A stretch of DNA of 16,943 nucleotides from CAZKJL01 sp964611095 (GCA_964611095.1 CAZSWJ010000021.1:1-16943); one strand, 5' to 3'; positions 4,775 through 13,340 are shown, counted from the first letter of the stretch. Made by a program: numbers and translations. The notes: a model not told the origin generated them from the sequence alone.

Positions 4775-7189
4775 ATGACTTCAAAAAAGCGTCTTTCCGT
4801 TCTGGCACTCGCAGCGTTCATGTTTCAGCTCGTTGCGCCGACCGTGGTGTCGGCCGCAGGCTGCACCGTGTCGGCACTCGATACGGTGGCCGGACTCGGC
4901 ACGCAGGTGAACGTGAGCGGCTGCCTCATGGCGAGCACGACGCTCGTCGTGAAAGGCCCCGGCACGAGCGACTACACGCAGACCGTCGCACTCGATGCGT
5001 CGGGCAATGCCGTGACTCTCGTTCCGTCCAAGTACGTCACGACCGCCGGCACGTACCAAGTCACCGCCGCCGGAACGAGCGCCGCATTCAAGGTGATCGC
5101 CGACCGCGCCGATGACGCGCACTCGTCACTCACCGTGTCCCCCACCGTCATCAAGGCGGGAGGCAATGCAACGGCCACGGCGATTCTCCGCGACAAATAC
5201 GACAACCCCGTCGCAGGACGCCCGATGGCACTCATCGGCAGCCGCATCTCCGATGACATCAGCGCACGCTCGTCCCAGAGTGACGAGAGCGGCCGCTTCC
5301 TGTGGAGCGTCACCGCCGCAACACCCGGAGAGATGACACTGATTCCGTACGACATCGTGAGCGGACGCCAGCTCAAGCTGCGCGCCGACGTCACGGTGAC
5401 GGGCGGATCGAACTACTCGGCTTCGCTCACCGGATACGAACGCGGAGGCGATATGATTGCCGCCGATCTGACGGGCGATCTCGCCAGCACCTCCATCGAC
5501 CACTTCGAAATTCTTCCGCCCCAGGGCGTCACCACCATCAAAGCCAATGAACTCTTCAGCATGACTATCCGCGCCATGCGCGGCAGCGAAGTCGTCCGCG
5601 GTTACGTGGGAACGGTCATTGTGGAAAGCTCCGACCCGGACGCCGAACTCCCCAAGAAGGGAGAGGATCTCAAGATGCCGAACACCGGACGCGTGGACTT
5701 CCGCGACATCGACCAAGGTGAGCGCAAAGTGCCGCTCTCGTTCGTGCTCCGTAAGAAGGGACCGCAGACCATCCACGTCTACGACAAATCCATGCCCGCC
5801 ATCGACGGCATCATCACGCTCGACGTGCAGCGCGAGGACGGCGACGGCAGCGGCGCCATCGAGATCGTCAGTCCCAAAGACCGCTCCAAAATCAAAGGCT
5901 ACAGCGTGAACCTCCAGGGCCGCGCTCCGAGCCTCGTGAACCTCACCGTGAAGGGAGGCAAGCAGAGCGTCAGCGCCGAGTCGGATACCGAAGGCGTATT
6001 CCGCGTCACAGTTCCTCTCAACGAGCAGGACAACGAAGCAACACTCTTCGTGACGAGCGAGAACGGCACGTACGAATCCGAACCCGTGCACATCATCATC
6101 GATAACGAAGCTCCGAAGATCGATACGATTACGTTCACTCCTGCCGAAGGAAGGACCACCGACCCCGCGACCATCGTCGTGAAGTCGGAACCGGAACTCG
6201 GTTCCGTCACGGCAACCATCGAGTCGCTCGCACTCACGCTCACCGAGACGGGATCCGGCCTCTACAAAGCCGCATTCACCGCTCCGGCTCAGGACAAAAT
6301 CTACGACGTCACGATTGTCGCGACCGACAGCGTCGGCAACCAGTCCACGCTCCTCAGCAAGTGGACCGTGAAGCCGAAGAACGTGCCCGTCGTGCAGGGT
6401 GTGACCGCCGAAGGTCAGCCGATGCAGGTGAAGGTGGACTGGCAGGCCGCCACCGGCATGGAAGTAAAAGAGTACAAAATCTACATCGCCAAAGAGGCCG
6501 ATCCGACGAACTACCTCTACAGCGTCTCCACCGGAAAGCCCGTGACCTCCGCGGTCATCAAGGACTTGCCGCTCGGCGAGACGTACCAGTTCTCCCTCAC
6601 GGCCATCTCCGTCGAAGGCGGCGAGAGCCCCGAGAAGAGCAAGCCCGCAACGGCTTCTCCGCAGGGCATCCGCTTCACCGCCAAGCCGGGCGACGCCTCC
6701 CTCCTCTTGGAGTGGACGAAGATCAAAGATTTGCCGCTCAACAGCTACATGCTGGAATACGGCGTCGAAGCCGGTCAGTACACCGAGAAGCGCACCATCA
6801 ACGGTGAAGCAACGTCGTACATGCTCCGCGATCTCCTCAACGGCGTGACGTACGAACTGCGCCTCACGCCCGTCACCGTGACGGGCAAGACGATGACCGA
6901 CCTCTCCGCGGTGACGCAGGGAACTCCCGGCGGTTCCGGCTTCAAGCCCGGTGCCGACGAGCCCGTTCCTCCGGATGTCCTGGATAAGCTGCACCCCGGC
7001 GCAAACTTGGATCCGCTCCCGAACATCGACGACATTCCGTCGACGCCGGGCAGCGGCGTTCCTCCCATCGCCATGGCCGCCGCGGTCGTGCTGGCCGCCG
7101 TCATCGGTTACCAGTGGCAGCGCATCCGCAAGCAGAACAAAATGACGCAGGAATTCCTGCACTTCATGAACGAGCGGTATCATCAGTAA
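4775..7189 (+). CDS. Secreted, membrane-anchored Ig/FN3 multidomain surface protein
   Basis: This is an 804-aa envelope protein. Residues 1-28 form a Sec signal peptide (TSKKR, hydrophobic core, VVSAAG). After that come an Ig-like segment with a YDNPVAG turn typical of invasin-type Big_1 repeats (about 115-210), a beta-rich segment (about 225-360), Ig-like beta segments (about 365-530), and two fibronectin type III domains (about 535-625 and 626-720). A Pro/Gly/Asp-rich linker leads to a transmembrane helix (about 762-782) and a basic tail. It therefore projects from the cytoplasmic membrane and probably mediates adhesion or envelope scaffolding. The start at ATG 4775 is set by the signal peptide and promoter; a TTG at 4739 would overlap the promoter. 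The kinase gene follows 4 bases after the stop. Confidence 0.9.
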   Translation: MTSKKRLSVLALAAFMFQLVAPTVVSAAGCTVSALDTVAGLGTQVNVSGCLMASTTLVVKGPGTSDYTQTVALDASGNAVTLVPSKYVTTAGTYQVTAAGTSAAFKVIADRADDAHSSLTVSPTVIKAGGNATATAILRDKYDNPVAGRPMALIGSRISDDISARSSQSDESGRFLWSVTAATPGEMTLIPYDIVSGRQLKLRADVTVTGGSNYSASLTGYERGGDMIAADLTGDLASTSIDHFEILPPQGVTTIKANELFSMTIRAMRGSEVVRGYVGTVIVESSDPDAELPKKGEDLKMPNTGRVDFRDIDQGERKVPLSFVLRKKGPQTIHVYDKSMPAIDGIITLDVQREDGDGSGAIEIVSPKDRSKIKGYSVNLQGRAPSLVNLTVKGGKQSVSAESDTEGVFRVTVPLNEQDNEATLFVTSENGTYESEPVHIIIDNEAPKIDTITFTPAEGRTTDPATIVVKSEPELGSVTATIESLALTLTETGSGLYKAAFTAPAQDKIYDVTIVATDSVGNQSTLLSKWTVKPKNVPVVQGVTAEGQPMQVKVDWQAATGMEVKEYKIYIAKEADPTNYLYSVSTGKPVTSAVIKDLPLGETYQFSLTAISVEGGESPEKSKPATASPQGIRFTAKPGDASLLLEWTKIKDLPLNSYMLEYGVEAGQYTEKRTINGEATSYMLRDLLNGVTYELRLTPVTVTGKTMTDLSAVTQGTPGGSGFKPGADEPVPPDVLDKLHPGANLDPLPNIDDIPSTPGSGVPPIAMAAAVVLAAVIGYQWQRIRKQNKMTQEFLHFMNERYHQ

Positions 7190-7193
7190 GCCC

Positions 7194-8204
7194 ATGGCAC
7201 ACGGAACCGGCTCCCCTTCTCGGCGATCCCTCTCCATCGGCGGAGCGACGTACGATTTGTTTTTGACGATGAGCAAAGATGCGATGAAGCAGAAGGAAGG
7301 AGATCACATCGCGCTCAAAGCCGGCGGCAAACTCCGCGTCGACCGCGTCATCGAGACGTGCGGCGGCGGTGCGTGCAACACGGCGGTGGGCCTCAGCCGT
7401 CTCGGACTTGCGGCGTCGTTCTGCGGCGTCGTCGGTTCCGACCAGTGGGGCGAGAAACTTCTCACCACACTCAAGAAGGAAGGAGTGGATACATCCTCCA
7501 CGACCGTCGTGGAAAACGAGACCAGCAGCTTTTCCATCATCCTTTCTCTCGCGAGCGGCGAGCGCACCATTCTCTACACGCCGGGCGTGAACGAACACCT
7601 GCACGACGTGACGTTCGATACGGGTGCGATGCAGAAGTCCGACGTCGTGTACTTGAATCACCTGTGCGACACCTCGTGCGTCATCGAAGACGACATCATC
7701 GCCGCCCTCGTGGCACGGCCCGAGGCGCACCTCACCTGGAACCCCGGCGGCTGCCAAATCGAAGCCGGCATGAACGCTCCGGATAAAGCCGCGCTGCTCA
7801 AAGTCACCGATCTCCTCCTCCTCAATAAGGAGGAGGCTCTCGCATTCTCGGATACCACCACGATCGAAGAGGCTCTGAAGAAATTGACGAAGGCCGGCGC
7901 ACACGTCGTGTGCATCACCGACGGCAAGAACGGAACGACTGCGTCGGACGGGAAGAAAACGTACCACTGTCCCATCCTCCCAAACGTCACCGTGGTGGAC
8001 ACCACGGGCGCGGGAGACGCTTTCGGCACCGGCGCCACGTGGGCTCTCGCAAGCGGCCAATCATTGCCAATTGCGCTCGTTGCTGGTACACTGAGTGCAT
8101 CCAGTGTCGTCGGCGCCATAGGCGCCCAAGCGGGACTGCTCACAGAAACCAAGATGCGCACCGAACTTCAGAAGCAACTCTTGCACGTTTCCGAGCTCTC
8201 GTAA
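7194..8204 (+). CDS. PfkB-family carbohydrate/nucleoside kinase
   Basis: The 336-aa length is normal for the ribokinase/PfkB family, which phosphorylates sugars or nucleosides using ATP in the cytoplasm. Signature 1 region is GGGACNTAVGLSRLG (residues 57-71). Signature 2 is DTTGAGDAFGTG (269-280), with catalytic Asp275 and the anion-hole glycines. NPGG (193-196) and NKEE (211-214) fit the substrate/ATP domain. The substrate (ribose, adenosine, fructose or other) cannot be decided from the sequence. It lies 4 bases after the surface-protein gene and 29 bases before the next gene, with no Shine-Dalgarno sequence. The pairing with an envelope protein may reflect compact packing rather than a shared function. 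Confidence 0.92.
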   Translation: MAHGTGSPSRRSLSIGGATYDLFLTMSKDAMKQKEGDHIALKAGGKLRVDRVIETCGGGACNTAVGLSRLGLAASFCGVVGSDQWGEKLLTTLKKEGVDTSSTTVVENETSSFSIILSLASGERTILYTPGVNEHLHDVTFDTGAMQKSDVVYLNHLCDTSCVIEDDIIAALVARPEAHLTWNPGGCQIEAGMNAPDKAALLKVTDLLLLNKEEALAFSDTTTIEEALKKLTKAGAHVVCITDGKNGTTASDGKKTYHCPILPNVTVVDTTGAGDAFGTGATWALASGQSLPIALVAGTLSASSVVGAIGAQAGLLTETKMRTELQKQLLHVSELS

Positions 8205-8233
8205 CGACGAACACACACACTCCCCTCCCACGT

Positions 8234-8884
8234 ATGTCCGATGACAAGATCCTCGCAGTGCAAGAATTGCTCGATGCCGCGATGTCTTCCTTGAAGACCG
8301 CCGGCAGCATGCTCCGTGAACTCACGGGCGTCACCGACACGTCGCGCGAGCGTCACACCGCCAAGGCCGGAACGATGGGCATGGGTTCGTACGCCGCCGC
8401 CGCCACGAAAGTCGTGGAAGGTGTTTTCGACGGACAGAACATGGTCGACTCGCTCGGTCAGACGTACCCGATTCCCGCAAACTACGCCTCCAAGAGCAAG
8501 CTCGTGGAAGGTGACGGCATGAAACTCAGCATCACCGAGGAAGGAAAATTCATCTACAAGCAGATCGCACCCATCGAGCGCCGCACCGTGATCGGCGTAC
8601 TCATTCAGGAAGACGGTCAGTACAAAGTGCTCGCCGAAGGAAAGGCCTACCGCCTGCTCCTCGCCTCCGTCACGTTCTACCGCGCCGAAGTCGGCGACCA
8701 GGTGACGATCCTCGTGCCGAAGAACGACACCGCAACGTGGGGTGCCGTCGAGGCCGTGATCCCGCGCCACCTCATGGAAGCCGCCGCCCGCGCCTCCGTG
8801 GAGGACGAGCTCAAGCCCGCCGCCAAGAAGTCCGTCCGCAAGAAGAAGAGCGACGACGGCGAGATGAGCCCGACCCTGGAGTAA
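8234..8884 (+). CDS. Uncharacterised 216-aa protein, CPR-type, Lys-rich tail
   Basis: The start is ATG 8234; the open frame extends upstream but overlaps the kinase gene. Residues 1-40 form a helix or short coiled coil (VQELLDAAMSSLKTAG). The core, residues about 75-185, is beta-rich and distinctive: NYASKSKLVEGDGMKL, then IYKQIAPIERR, then a segment ending QVTILVPKNDTATWGAVEAVIP. I recall very similar proteins from CPR genomes, all uncharacterised. The tail carries AAKKSVRKKKSDDG and is probably disordered and able to bind nucleic acid. It is likely the last gene of the 4775 transcription unit. It has no signal peptide or membrane segment. The role is unknown. Confidence 0.85.
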   Translation: MSDDKILAVQELLDAAMSSLKTAGSMLRELTGVTDTSRERHTAKAGTMGMGSYAAAATKVVEGVFDGQNMVDSLGQTYPIPANYASKSKLVEGDGMKLSITEEGKFIYKQIAPIERRTVIGVLIQEDGQYKVLAEGKAYRLLLASVTFYRAEVGDQVTILVPKNDTATWGAVEAVIPRHLMEAAARASVEDELKPAAKKSVRKKKSDDGEMSPTLE

Positions 8885-8954
8885 GAACGAGGATTCTTTC
8901 GACGGCTTTTTCGACGTGCCGCCACTTGCATTCGTGGCCTTCGACGCGCTCGGG

Positions 8955-8963
8955 TGATACCCT
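8955..8963 (+). promoter_or_regulatory. Putative extended -10 of the TPR gene
   Basis: TGA-TACCCT keeps the TG extension and the T-A----T bases that matter most in a -10. It ends 6 bases before GTG 8970, again predicting a leaderless transcript. A hairpin, GCCAC/GTGGC (8921-8925 with 8934-8938), lies just upstream. Confidence 0.4.
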
Positions 8964-8969
8964 TCGTCC

Positions 8970-10310
8970 GTGAAGATTCCGGCACGCATCATCGTTCCCG
9001 CAGGATTGGCCGTCGGTATCGGACTTGCCGTCGGTGGGCTCTTCCTCTGGCAGATCCACAAATCGGTGCAGACCATCGAGTCGTCGTTTTCCATGCAGGG
9101 CAGCGGCGTCTTCAAGAAGATTCTTCCGTCCGGCACCAGGAGTTCGTACCCCGACAGCTCGATGCAATCACAGGCCCTCATCCAGCTGAAGCAGGGTGAA
9201 ATTTTCGAACTGAAAGGAGAATGGAAACACGCCGAAGAAAAATATGCCGAGAGCGCGCAGTCCGGCGGAGGGGCACCCGCACTCCGGAAACTTGCGGCGA
9301 TTCAGCTGCAGCGGCGCGAGTTCGATGCGGCTTCGGCCACCATCGGAAAATTGAAGGATGAAAACCCGGACTCCGACGACGTGATGCTGCTTCAGGGAAT
9401 TTTGGCGCTGCGCCGCGGCGACGTATCGCAGGCCGAGAGCATCTTCAAGCGCAAACCCGATTCGCCGCAGAGCATGTACGGCATGGCGCTCATCGCCATC
9501 ACCAAAGGTGACAGCGTTGCGGCACAGACGAATCTGACGAAGGCGGGTCAGAGCGATGACCCCGCCATCCGATCGACGGCCGACGTGGTGATGCAGGCCT
9601 ACAACGAATTCGCCCTCTTCCCCGACGGACAGTCGATTCACTTGGCCACGCTCATCGCCCGCTCGCTCGCGCAGGTGAACGAGTGCGAGACGGCGCTCAA
9701 GCTCGTGAACCCGGTCGTGGTGACGCAGCCGAGTTACCGCGACGCGTGGATCGTGAAAGGCTTCTGCGAATTCAACACCGAACGCACGCGCGACGCACTG
9801 ACGTCGCTGGAACAAGCCTACTCGCTCGACCCCGAGAAGCCGGAGATCCAGTACTTCTTGGCCCGCACGCACGCCGCACTCGGCGATCCGCAGAACGCGG
9901 TGACATTCTTGCAGTACGCCATCCTCAACGGATTCATGCCCGAGCAAGATGCCCGCGAACTCCTCGCCGACTACGCGCTGGAGCAAGGCAACACCGACCT
10001 CGCGCTGGAGCAGTACCGCGTGATGTCCGAGAACAAAGACAGCGACCTCGATGCGTTCCGCAAATACGTGGACCTCGCGGTGACGATGCCGAACCACGGA
10101 CTCGACGCCCTTTCGGTGGCCAAGAACGCACTCACCCGCTGGCCCGATGACGTGGGCGCACTCACCATCGCCGCCAAGGCCGCGCTTGCCGCAGGCTTAC
10201 CCGCCGATGCGGGCAAGTACGTGGAAAGTGCCCTCAAGATCGACCCCAAGAACAAGGAAGCCATCACGGTGCAGGAGGCAATCAAAAAGGCTGAAGCTCC
10301 GGTGAAGTAG
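8970..10310 (+). CDS. Membrane-anchored TPR repeat protein
   Basis: This 446-aa protein starts at GTG 8970. Residues 6-28 are a single transmembrane helix, followed by a soluble region. From about residue 65 to the end it is made of helix-turn-helix units with TPR-like spacing; examples are the segment beginning GEIFELKGEWKHAEEKYAES, DALTSLEQAYSLDPEKPEIQ, and GKYVESALKIDPKNKEA near the C-terminus. Such proteins act as scaffolds for protein assembly at the membrane. No enzymatic domain is attached. There is no Shine-Dalgarno sequence, and the TGA-TACCCT element sits 6 bases before the start. The gene is monocistronic, followed by the hairpin-rich region at 10.3 kb. Confidence 0.88.
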   Translation: MKIPARIIVPAGLAVGIGLAVGGLFLWQIHKSVQTIESSFSMQGSGVFKKILPSGTRSSYPDSSMQSQALIQLKQGEIFELKGEWKHAEEKYAESAQSGGGAPALRKLAAIQLQRREFDAASATIGKLKDENPDSDDVMLLQGILALRRGDVSQAESIFKRKPDSPQSMYGMALIAITKGDSVAAQTNLTKAGQSDDPAIRSTADVVMQAYNEFALFPDGQSIHLATLIARSLAQVNECETALKLVNPVVVTQPSYRDAWIVKGFCEFNTERTRDALTSLEQAYSLDPEKPEIQYFLARTHAALGDPQNAVTFLQYAILNGFMPEQDARELLADYALEQGNTDLALEQYRVMSENKDSDLDAFRKYVDLAVTMPNHGLDALSVAKNALTRWPDDVGALTIAAKAALAAGLPADAGKYVESALKIDPKNKEAITVQEAIKKAEAPVK

Positions 10311-10490
10311 TAACCGATAGTTGTTCGATGAAATCTCGACGACCGCCTGCTTTGTTGCATAAAAAATCGGCGAAGTCAGGCTCCGCCTGACTGGAGCCGC
10401 CACCTTGCCGGAAGGATAGTCCAAGAAAGGAAACCCGGAGGGTTGCCTTTCTTGCCCACAAACAAAAAGACCGGCGAGCGGTCTTTTTGT
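10311..10490 (+). other. Hairpin-rich intergenic segment ending in a terminator; possible small RNA or 3' UTR
   Basis: There is no credible gene here. GTCAGGC/GCCTGAC (10375-10381 with 10385-10391) competes with GGCTCC/GGAGCC (10379-10384 with 10393-10398). A long hairpin, CAAGAAAGG-A-AACCC paired with GGGTT-G-CCTTTCTTG, spans 10422-10454 with a GGA loop and one mismatch. The terminator follows at 10463. It could be the 3' UTR of the TPR mRNA or a separate small RNA of about 150 bases. I do not see SRP, 6S, tmRNA or RNase P signatures. Confidence 0.4.
10463..10489. terminator. Bidirectional intrinsic terminator
   Basis: CAAAAAGACCG/CGGTCTTTTTG is a perfect 11-bp stem (10463-10473 with 10479-10489) with loop GCGAG. 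It ends in a T-tract on both strands, so it can stop the TPR transcript from the left and any minus-strand transcript from the right. Confidence 0.85.
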
Positions 10491-10845
10491 ATTTGTTTTC
10501 GTCTCCTCGGCTATCAACGAAGGAATTGTGGAAGACTTTCGCTGAGCCTATTGGCGGAGAGAATACGTGGGGGAGTAGCCCCGAAACCCTGCCTTGCTTA
10601 GGTCTCTTGTTTCTCCTCGTGACCAGACGAAGTCCCCGTACCGGTTCGTCGCGCGGTGCCAAAGGCTCCGGGAGAACACTGGGGAGAAAGGACGCACTTC
10701 CCATAGCTGACTCTCACATGAGAAGCGTCATTGCAGAGCAGAGAGGGTGATATTCGCCCATCGGACGTGCATCACCCTCTCTTCTGACGTGGGGCGGTTT
10801 CATGGTCCCACGCAGGCGGTGATGTGAAGGATCTTTTTGTTTGAT
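10491..10845 (+). ncRNA. Candidate structured non-coding RNA, unidentified
   Basis: About 355 bases between two terminators have no protein-like frame and are full of pairings. These include GTACCG/CGGTGC near 10640-10660, TGAC-TCTC/GAGA-GTCA (10708-10730, AGC bulge), a perfect 12-bp stem AGAGAGGGTGAT/ATCACCCTCTCT (10740-10751 with 10771-10782) with a 19-base loop, and CGTGGG/CCCACG (10788-10793 with 10807-10812). The size suits RNase P RNA or tmRNA, but I could not find their conserved cores. The strand is inferred from the plus-strand terminator that follows. No convincing promoter was found. Confidence 0.4.
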
Positions 10846-10875
10846 GCCGGGCGTCCCCGGCTTTGTATGTTTGTA
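10846..10875 (+). terminator. Intrinsic terminator
   Basis: GCCGGG/CCCGGC (10846-10851 with 10856-10861), loop CGTC, is followed by a T-rich run TTTGTATGTTTGT. It works only in the plus direction and would define the 3' end of the RNA candidate. The 165 bases from here to 11039 hold no gene that I can support. Confidence 0.65.
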
Positions 10876-11022
10876 TGTCTGTGCGTGATCGCTCTCCCCT
10901 GTATCTTGGGTGGAAAGAAATCGTGTCATTGTATCTCTTCTGGAAAACCACGCAAGGAAGAGGGCTGGCGTTAGCGGGAAAATGTGTTATTTGAACAAAT
11001 CGTGTATTCAACAGGAATGCAG

Positions 11023-11028
11023 TATAGT
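11023..11028 (+). promoter_or_regulatory. Putative -10 of the 451-aa gene
   Basis: TATAGT ends 11 bases before ATG 11040, predicting a leader of about 5 bases. There is no good -35 at the right distance. Confidence 0.45.
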
Positions 11029-11039
11029 GGCTCCGATCT

Positions 11040-12395
11040 ATGGAGAAAGAGGCATTGCACAGGGTTTTGCAGGTCGTGCTCATGGCGGCGCTTGGGCTGC
11101 TTGCTGCGCTCGTCGCAGGCTTCTTTCTGGTCCGCTCGGTCATGGCCGACCCCAAAACGATGAGCCTGGCACTGCGCGTATCCGCGGAAAGAACGACGGT
11201 GTTCGTACGCGAGACCGACCGCACACAGTTCTTCCGAAAGGTGAACATGATGACGAAGCCGGGCAAAGGCCCCGATGTCTCGGGCATTCCCACGGGTGAA
11301 CGTTACGAATTCGCGGCACTCTCGGAAGCGAACGATTCCGGTGCCGGCTGGGTGACGTACGTGTGGCAGGACGACGGCACGAAACATGTGACCGTCGCAT
11401 CGGCGGACGACCCGCTCCTCTTCCTTAAGCCCGAGGAACGCGGCGAGTCCCTCGGCGCACGTTCGCCTCTGCTCCGTCACAAGAGAACCGAGAACGTGCT
11501 GTGGATGCGAAGTGCGTCGCTGCCCCTCCCCGCTTCCGCTCTCACCACCGTGATCCGCGCCGCGCTCGGACACGAATCCGAACTGCTGAGCGAATCGCAC
11601 GCCACGGGAGGCACCCTCCTCATCGCGGCAACTTCGCCGAAGCAATCGACGGCGACTCGCTCGATTGCGGGAGCGATTCCGGGAGATGCGCTGCTGCGGC
11701 TCGAGATCGGACATCCGGAGCATGCCGCGGAACGCATCGCAAAAGAACTGCGTGCCGCGGACCCGGCGCTGACCGAAGGCGTGCAAGGCATTTTGCAAGC
11801 GCTGCTGTTGGACTACACCGATCGCACCGATCTGAAAGCCGCGATGAACGATGTGCTCGCCGGACCCGTGAGCATCGCCATCGTCCCCGCCAAGAATGCG
11901 ACGAACTTCGTCGTCTCGGGCACGGCACGCTCCGCCGATGCGACGCGCGATTGGCTCACGGCGCTCTCGGGCGAAGGCGACACGGGACAAGTGCGCCGCG
12001 TGAGCTTCTTCAAGAATGAGAACGTACGGATTGATGTCACGGCCACACACGAAGACGGCGTCCGCGAAACGGGTACCTATAAAGGATGGACACTGATGGA
12101 ACTCGGAAGCACGGGTTCGGCCCTGCGACTGTTCGTGGCGACGCAAGGCGTGCGTTACGTCGCATCCGATGAGACGTCGCTCGTGACGTCGGTCATCGAC
12201 AATCCCGGAACTCAGGTGACGTGGGCCGGTACCGCGAACCTCAACTGGCTCGCCACCCGACTCCGAGCCAAAGCCCCTTTCTTGGTGCCGGGTTCGGCGG
12301 ACGCGGTGCGCCTCCTTGGAGCCAAAACCTCGCACGTGGACTGGAAAGCGACCCCCGAGGCCGCAGGCACGCGCATCGATTGGTCCGTCCGCTGA
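11040..12395 (+). CDS. Membrane-anchored protein of unknown function, 451 aa
   Basis: Residues 1-8 are charged, and 9-33 form one transmembrane helix (VLQVVLMAALGLLAALVAGF core), so the remaining 415 residues lie outside the cytoplasmic membrane. The large domain alternates beta strands and amphipathic helices and has no cysteine cluster or catalytic motif that I recognise. Its general style, with repeated phrases of the type GDALLRLEIG followed by a long helix, recalls DUF3352-like extracytoplasmic proteins, but this is a weak impression. secF follows 51 bases downstream on the same strand. It has no Shine-Dalgarno sequence. Confidence 0.8.
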   Translation: MEKEALHRVLQVVLMAALGLLAALVAGFFLVRSVMADPKTMSLALRVSAERTTVFVRETDRTQFFRKVNMMTKPGKGPDVSGIPTGERYEFAALSEANDSGAGWVTYVWQDDGTKHVTVASADDPLLFLKPEERGESLGARSPLLRHKRTENVLWMRSASLPLPASALTTVIRAALGHESELLSESHATGGTLLIAATSPKQSTATRSIAGAIPGDALLRLEIGHPEHAAERIAKELRAADPALTEGVQGILQALLLDYTDRTDLKAAMNDVLAGPVSIAIVPAKNATNFVVSGTARSADATRDWLTALSGEGDTGQVRRVSFFKNENVRIDVTATHEDGVRETGTYKGWTLMELGSTGSALRLFVATQGVRYVASDETSLVTSVIDNPGTQVTWAGTANLNWLATRLRAKAPFLVPGSADAVRLLGAKTSHVDWKATPEAAGTRIDWSVR

Positions 12396-12429
12396 TCGGA
12401 ATCGCCTGGAAATGTGACTCCGGGACCGC

Positions 12430-12435
12430 TACCCT
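12430..12435 (+). promoter_or_regulatory. Possible -10 of secF
   Basis: TACCCT ends 11 bases before ATG 12447. The same hexamer precedes the TPR gene. It is weak on its own; the spacing to the start codon is what makes it worth noting. Confidence 0.25.
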
Positions 12436-12446
12436 CTCTCCGCACT

Positions 12447-13340
12447 ATGGATTTCCTCAAGCCCGCCAAGTATTTCTTCATCGTCTCGGTGTCCGCAACC
12501 ATTGCGAGCTTCGTTCTGCTGCTCTATCCGGGACCTCGCCTCAGCATCGAGTTCACCGGAGGCACGCGCATCGAGATGCAGACCGCACCGACCAAGACGT
12601 CCGAGGACGTTCTTGCCGCCATGCAGTCGTTCGAGACCGATCTCACGCCGTCCGTGAACAAGATGCAGAACGGCAACTACCTCGTGCGCCTCAAAGGCAT
12701 CGACGGTGAAACGCACAACGCACTCATCGCTCATCTGACATCGAAACTCGGTCCCGTGAGCGAAGTGCAGTACACCACCATCGGACCCACGGTCGGAGCC
12801 TCGCTCAAGATCCGCGCCTTCTACGCGCTCATGGTGGCTTCGCTCGGCATCATCCTGTACTTGGCCTTCGCGTTCCGCAAAATCCCCACGAAATACAGCC
12901 CGTGGAAATTCGGCATCGTGGCCGTTGCCACCCTGCTTCACGACGTCATGGTGACGGTGGGAATCTTCGTGATCCTCAGCCACTACAGCACGTTCGAAGC
13001 CGACACGCTCTTCGTGACGGCGCTCCTCACGATTCTCGGTTACTCGGTGAACGACACCATCATCATCTTCGACCGCATCCGCGACAACCTGTACGTGCAG
13101 GACCGCAAAGAGGATTTCGCCGTCATCGCCAACCGTTCGGTGAACCAGACGTGGAAGCGCTCGTGCTACACCAGCGGCTCCACGCTCATCATGCTCCTGG
13201 CGCTGTACTTGTTCGGAAGCATCTCCATCAAGTGGTTCGTCCTCACGCTCATCGTGGGCATTCTTCTCGGAACGTACTCCTCCATCTTCGTCGCCACTCC
13301 CCTGCTCGTGTACTGGAACAACCGCAGCAAGAAGCATTAA
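12447..13340 (+). CDS. secF: SecF, protein export membrane subunit
   Basis: This 297-aa protein is SecF, the partner of SecD in the accessory Sec complex that uses the proton gradient to aid export. Visible signatures are FTGGT (residues 36-40), GPTVGASL (113-120), the H165-D166 pair in TM4, GYSVNDT (198-204), FDRIRDNL (208-215) and SVNQTWKRS (231-239). Six membrane segments fit: one near 8-28 and five between 123 and 290, with a small periplasmic domain between the first two. ATG 12447 was chosen because an in-frame GTG at 12414 would add 11 unconserved residues. No secD lies next to it, which is unusual. It is followed after 53 bases by tig. Confidence 0.95.
   Translation: MDFLKPAKYFFIVSVSATIASFVLLLYPGPRLSIEFTGGTRIEMQTAPTKTSEDVLAAMQSFETDLTPSVNKMQNGNYLVRLKGIDGETHNALIAHLTSKLGPVSEVQYTTIGPTVGASLKIRAFYALMVASLGIILYLAFAFRKIPTKYSPWKFGIVAVATLLHDVMVTVGIFVILSHYSTFEADTLFVTALLTILGYSVNDTIIIFDRIRDNLYVQDRKEDFAVIANRSVNQTWKRSCYTSGSTLIMLLALYLFGSISIKWFVLTLIVGILLGTYSSIFVATPLLVYWNNRSKKH

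Noticed and set aside
5126..7276. 716-residue minus-strand frame
   Set aside because: It mirrors the Ig/FN3 surface protein, has low-complexity His/Arg/Gly composition and no start context.
10407..10417. CCGGAAGG considered as the SRP RNA tip
   Set aside because: The flanking internal loop (AGCAG opposite AGGCAG) of SRP RNA domain IV is missing.
10282..10704. 140-residue minus-strand frame across the intergenic region
   Set aside because: It runs through the bidirectional terminator and several hairpins, has no protein-like pattern, and has no promoter.
10487..10750. 87-residue plus-strand frame
   Set aside because: It begins inside the terminator T-tract and covers the structured RNA candidate; composition is not coding-like.
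10971..12335. 454-residue minus-strand frame
   Set aside because: It is a shadow of the 451-aa membrane-anchored gene, which has a proper transmembrane start and -10 element.
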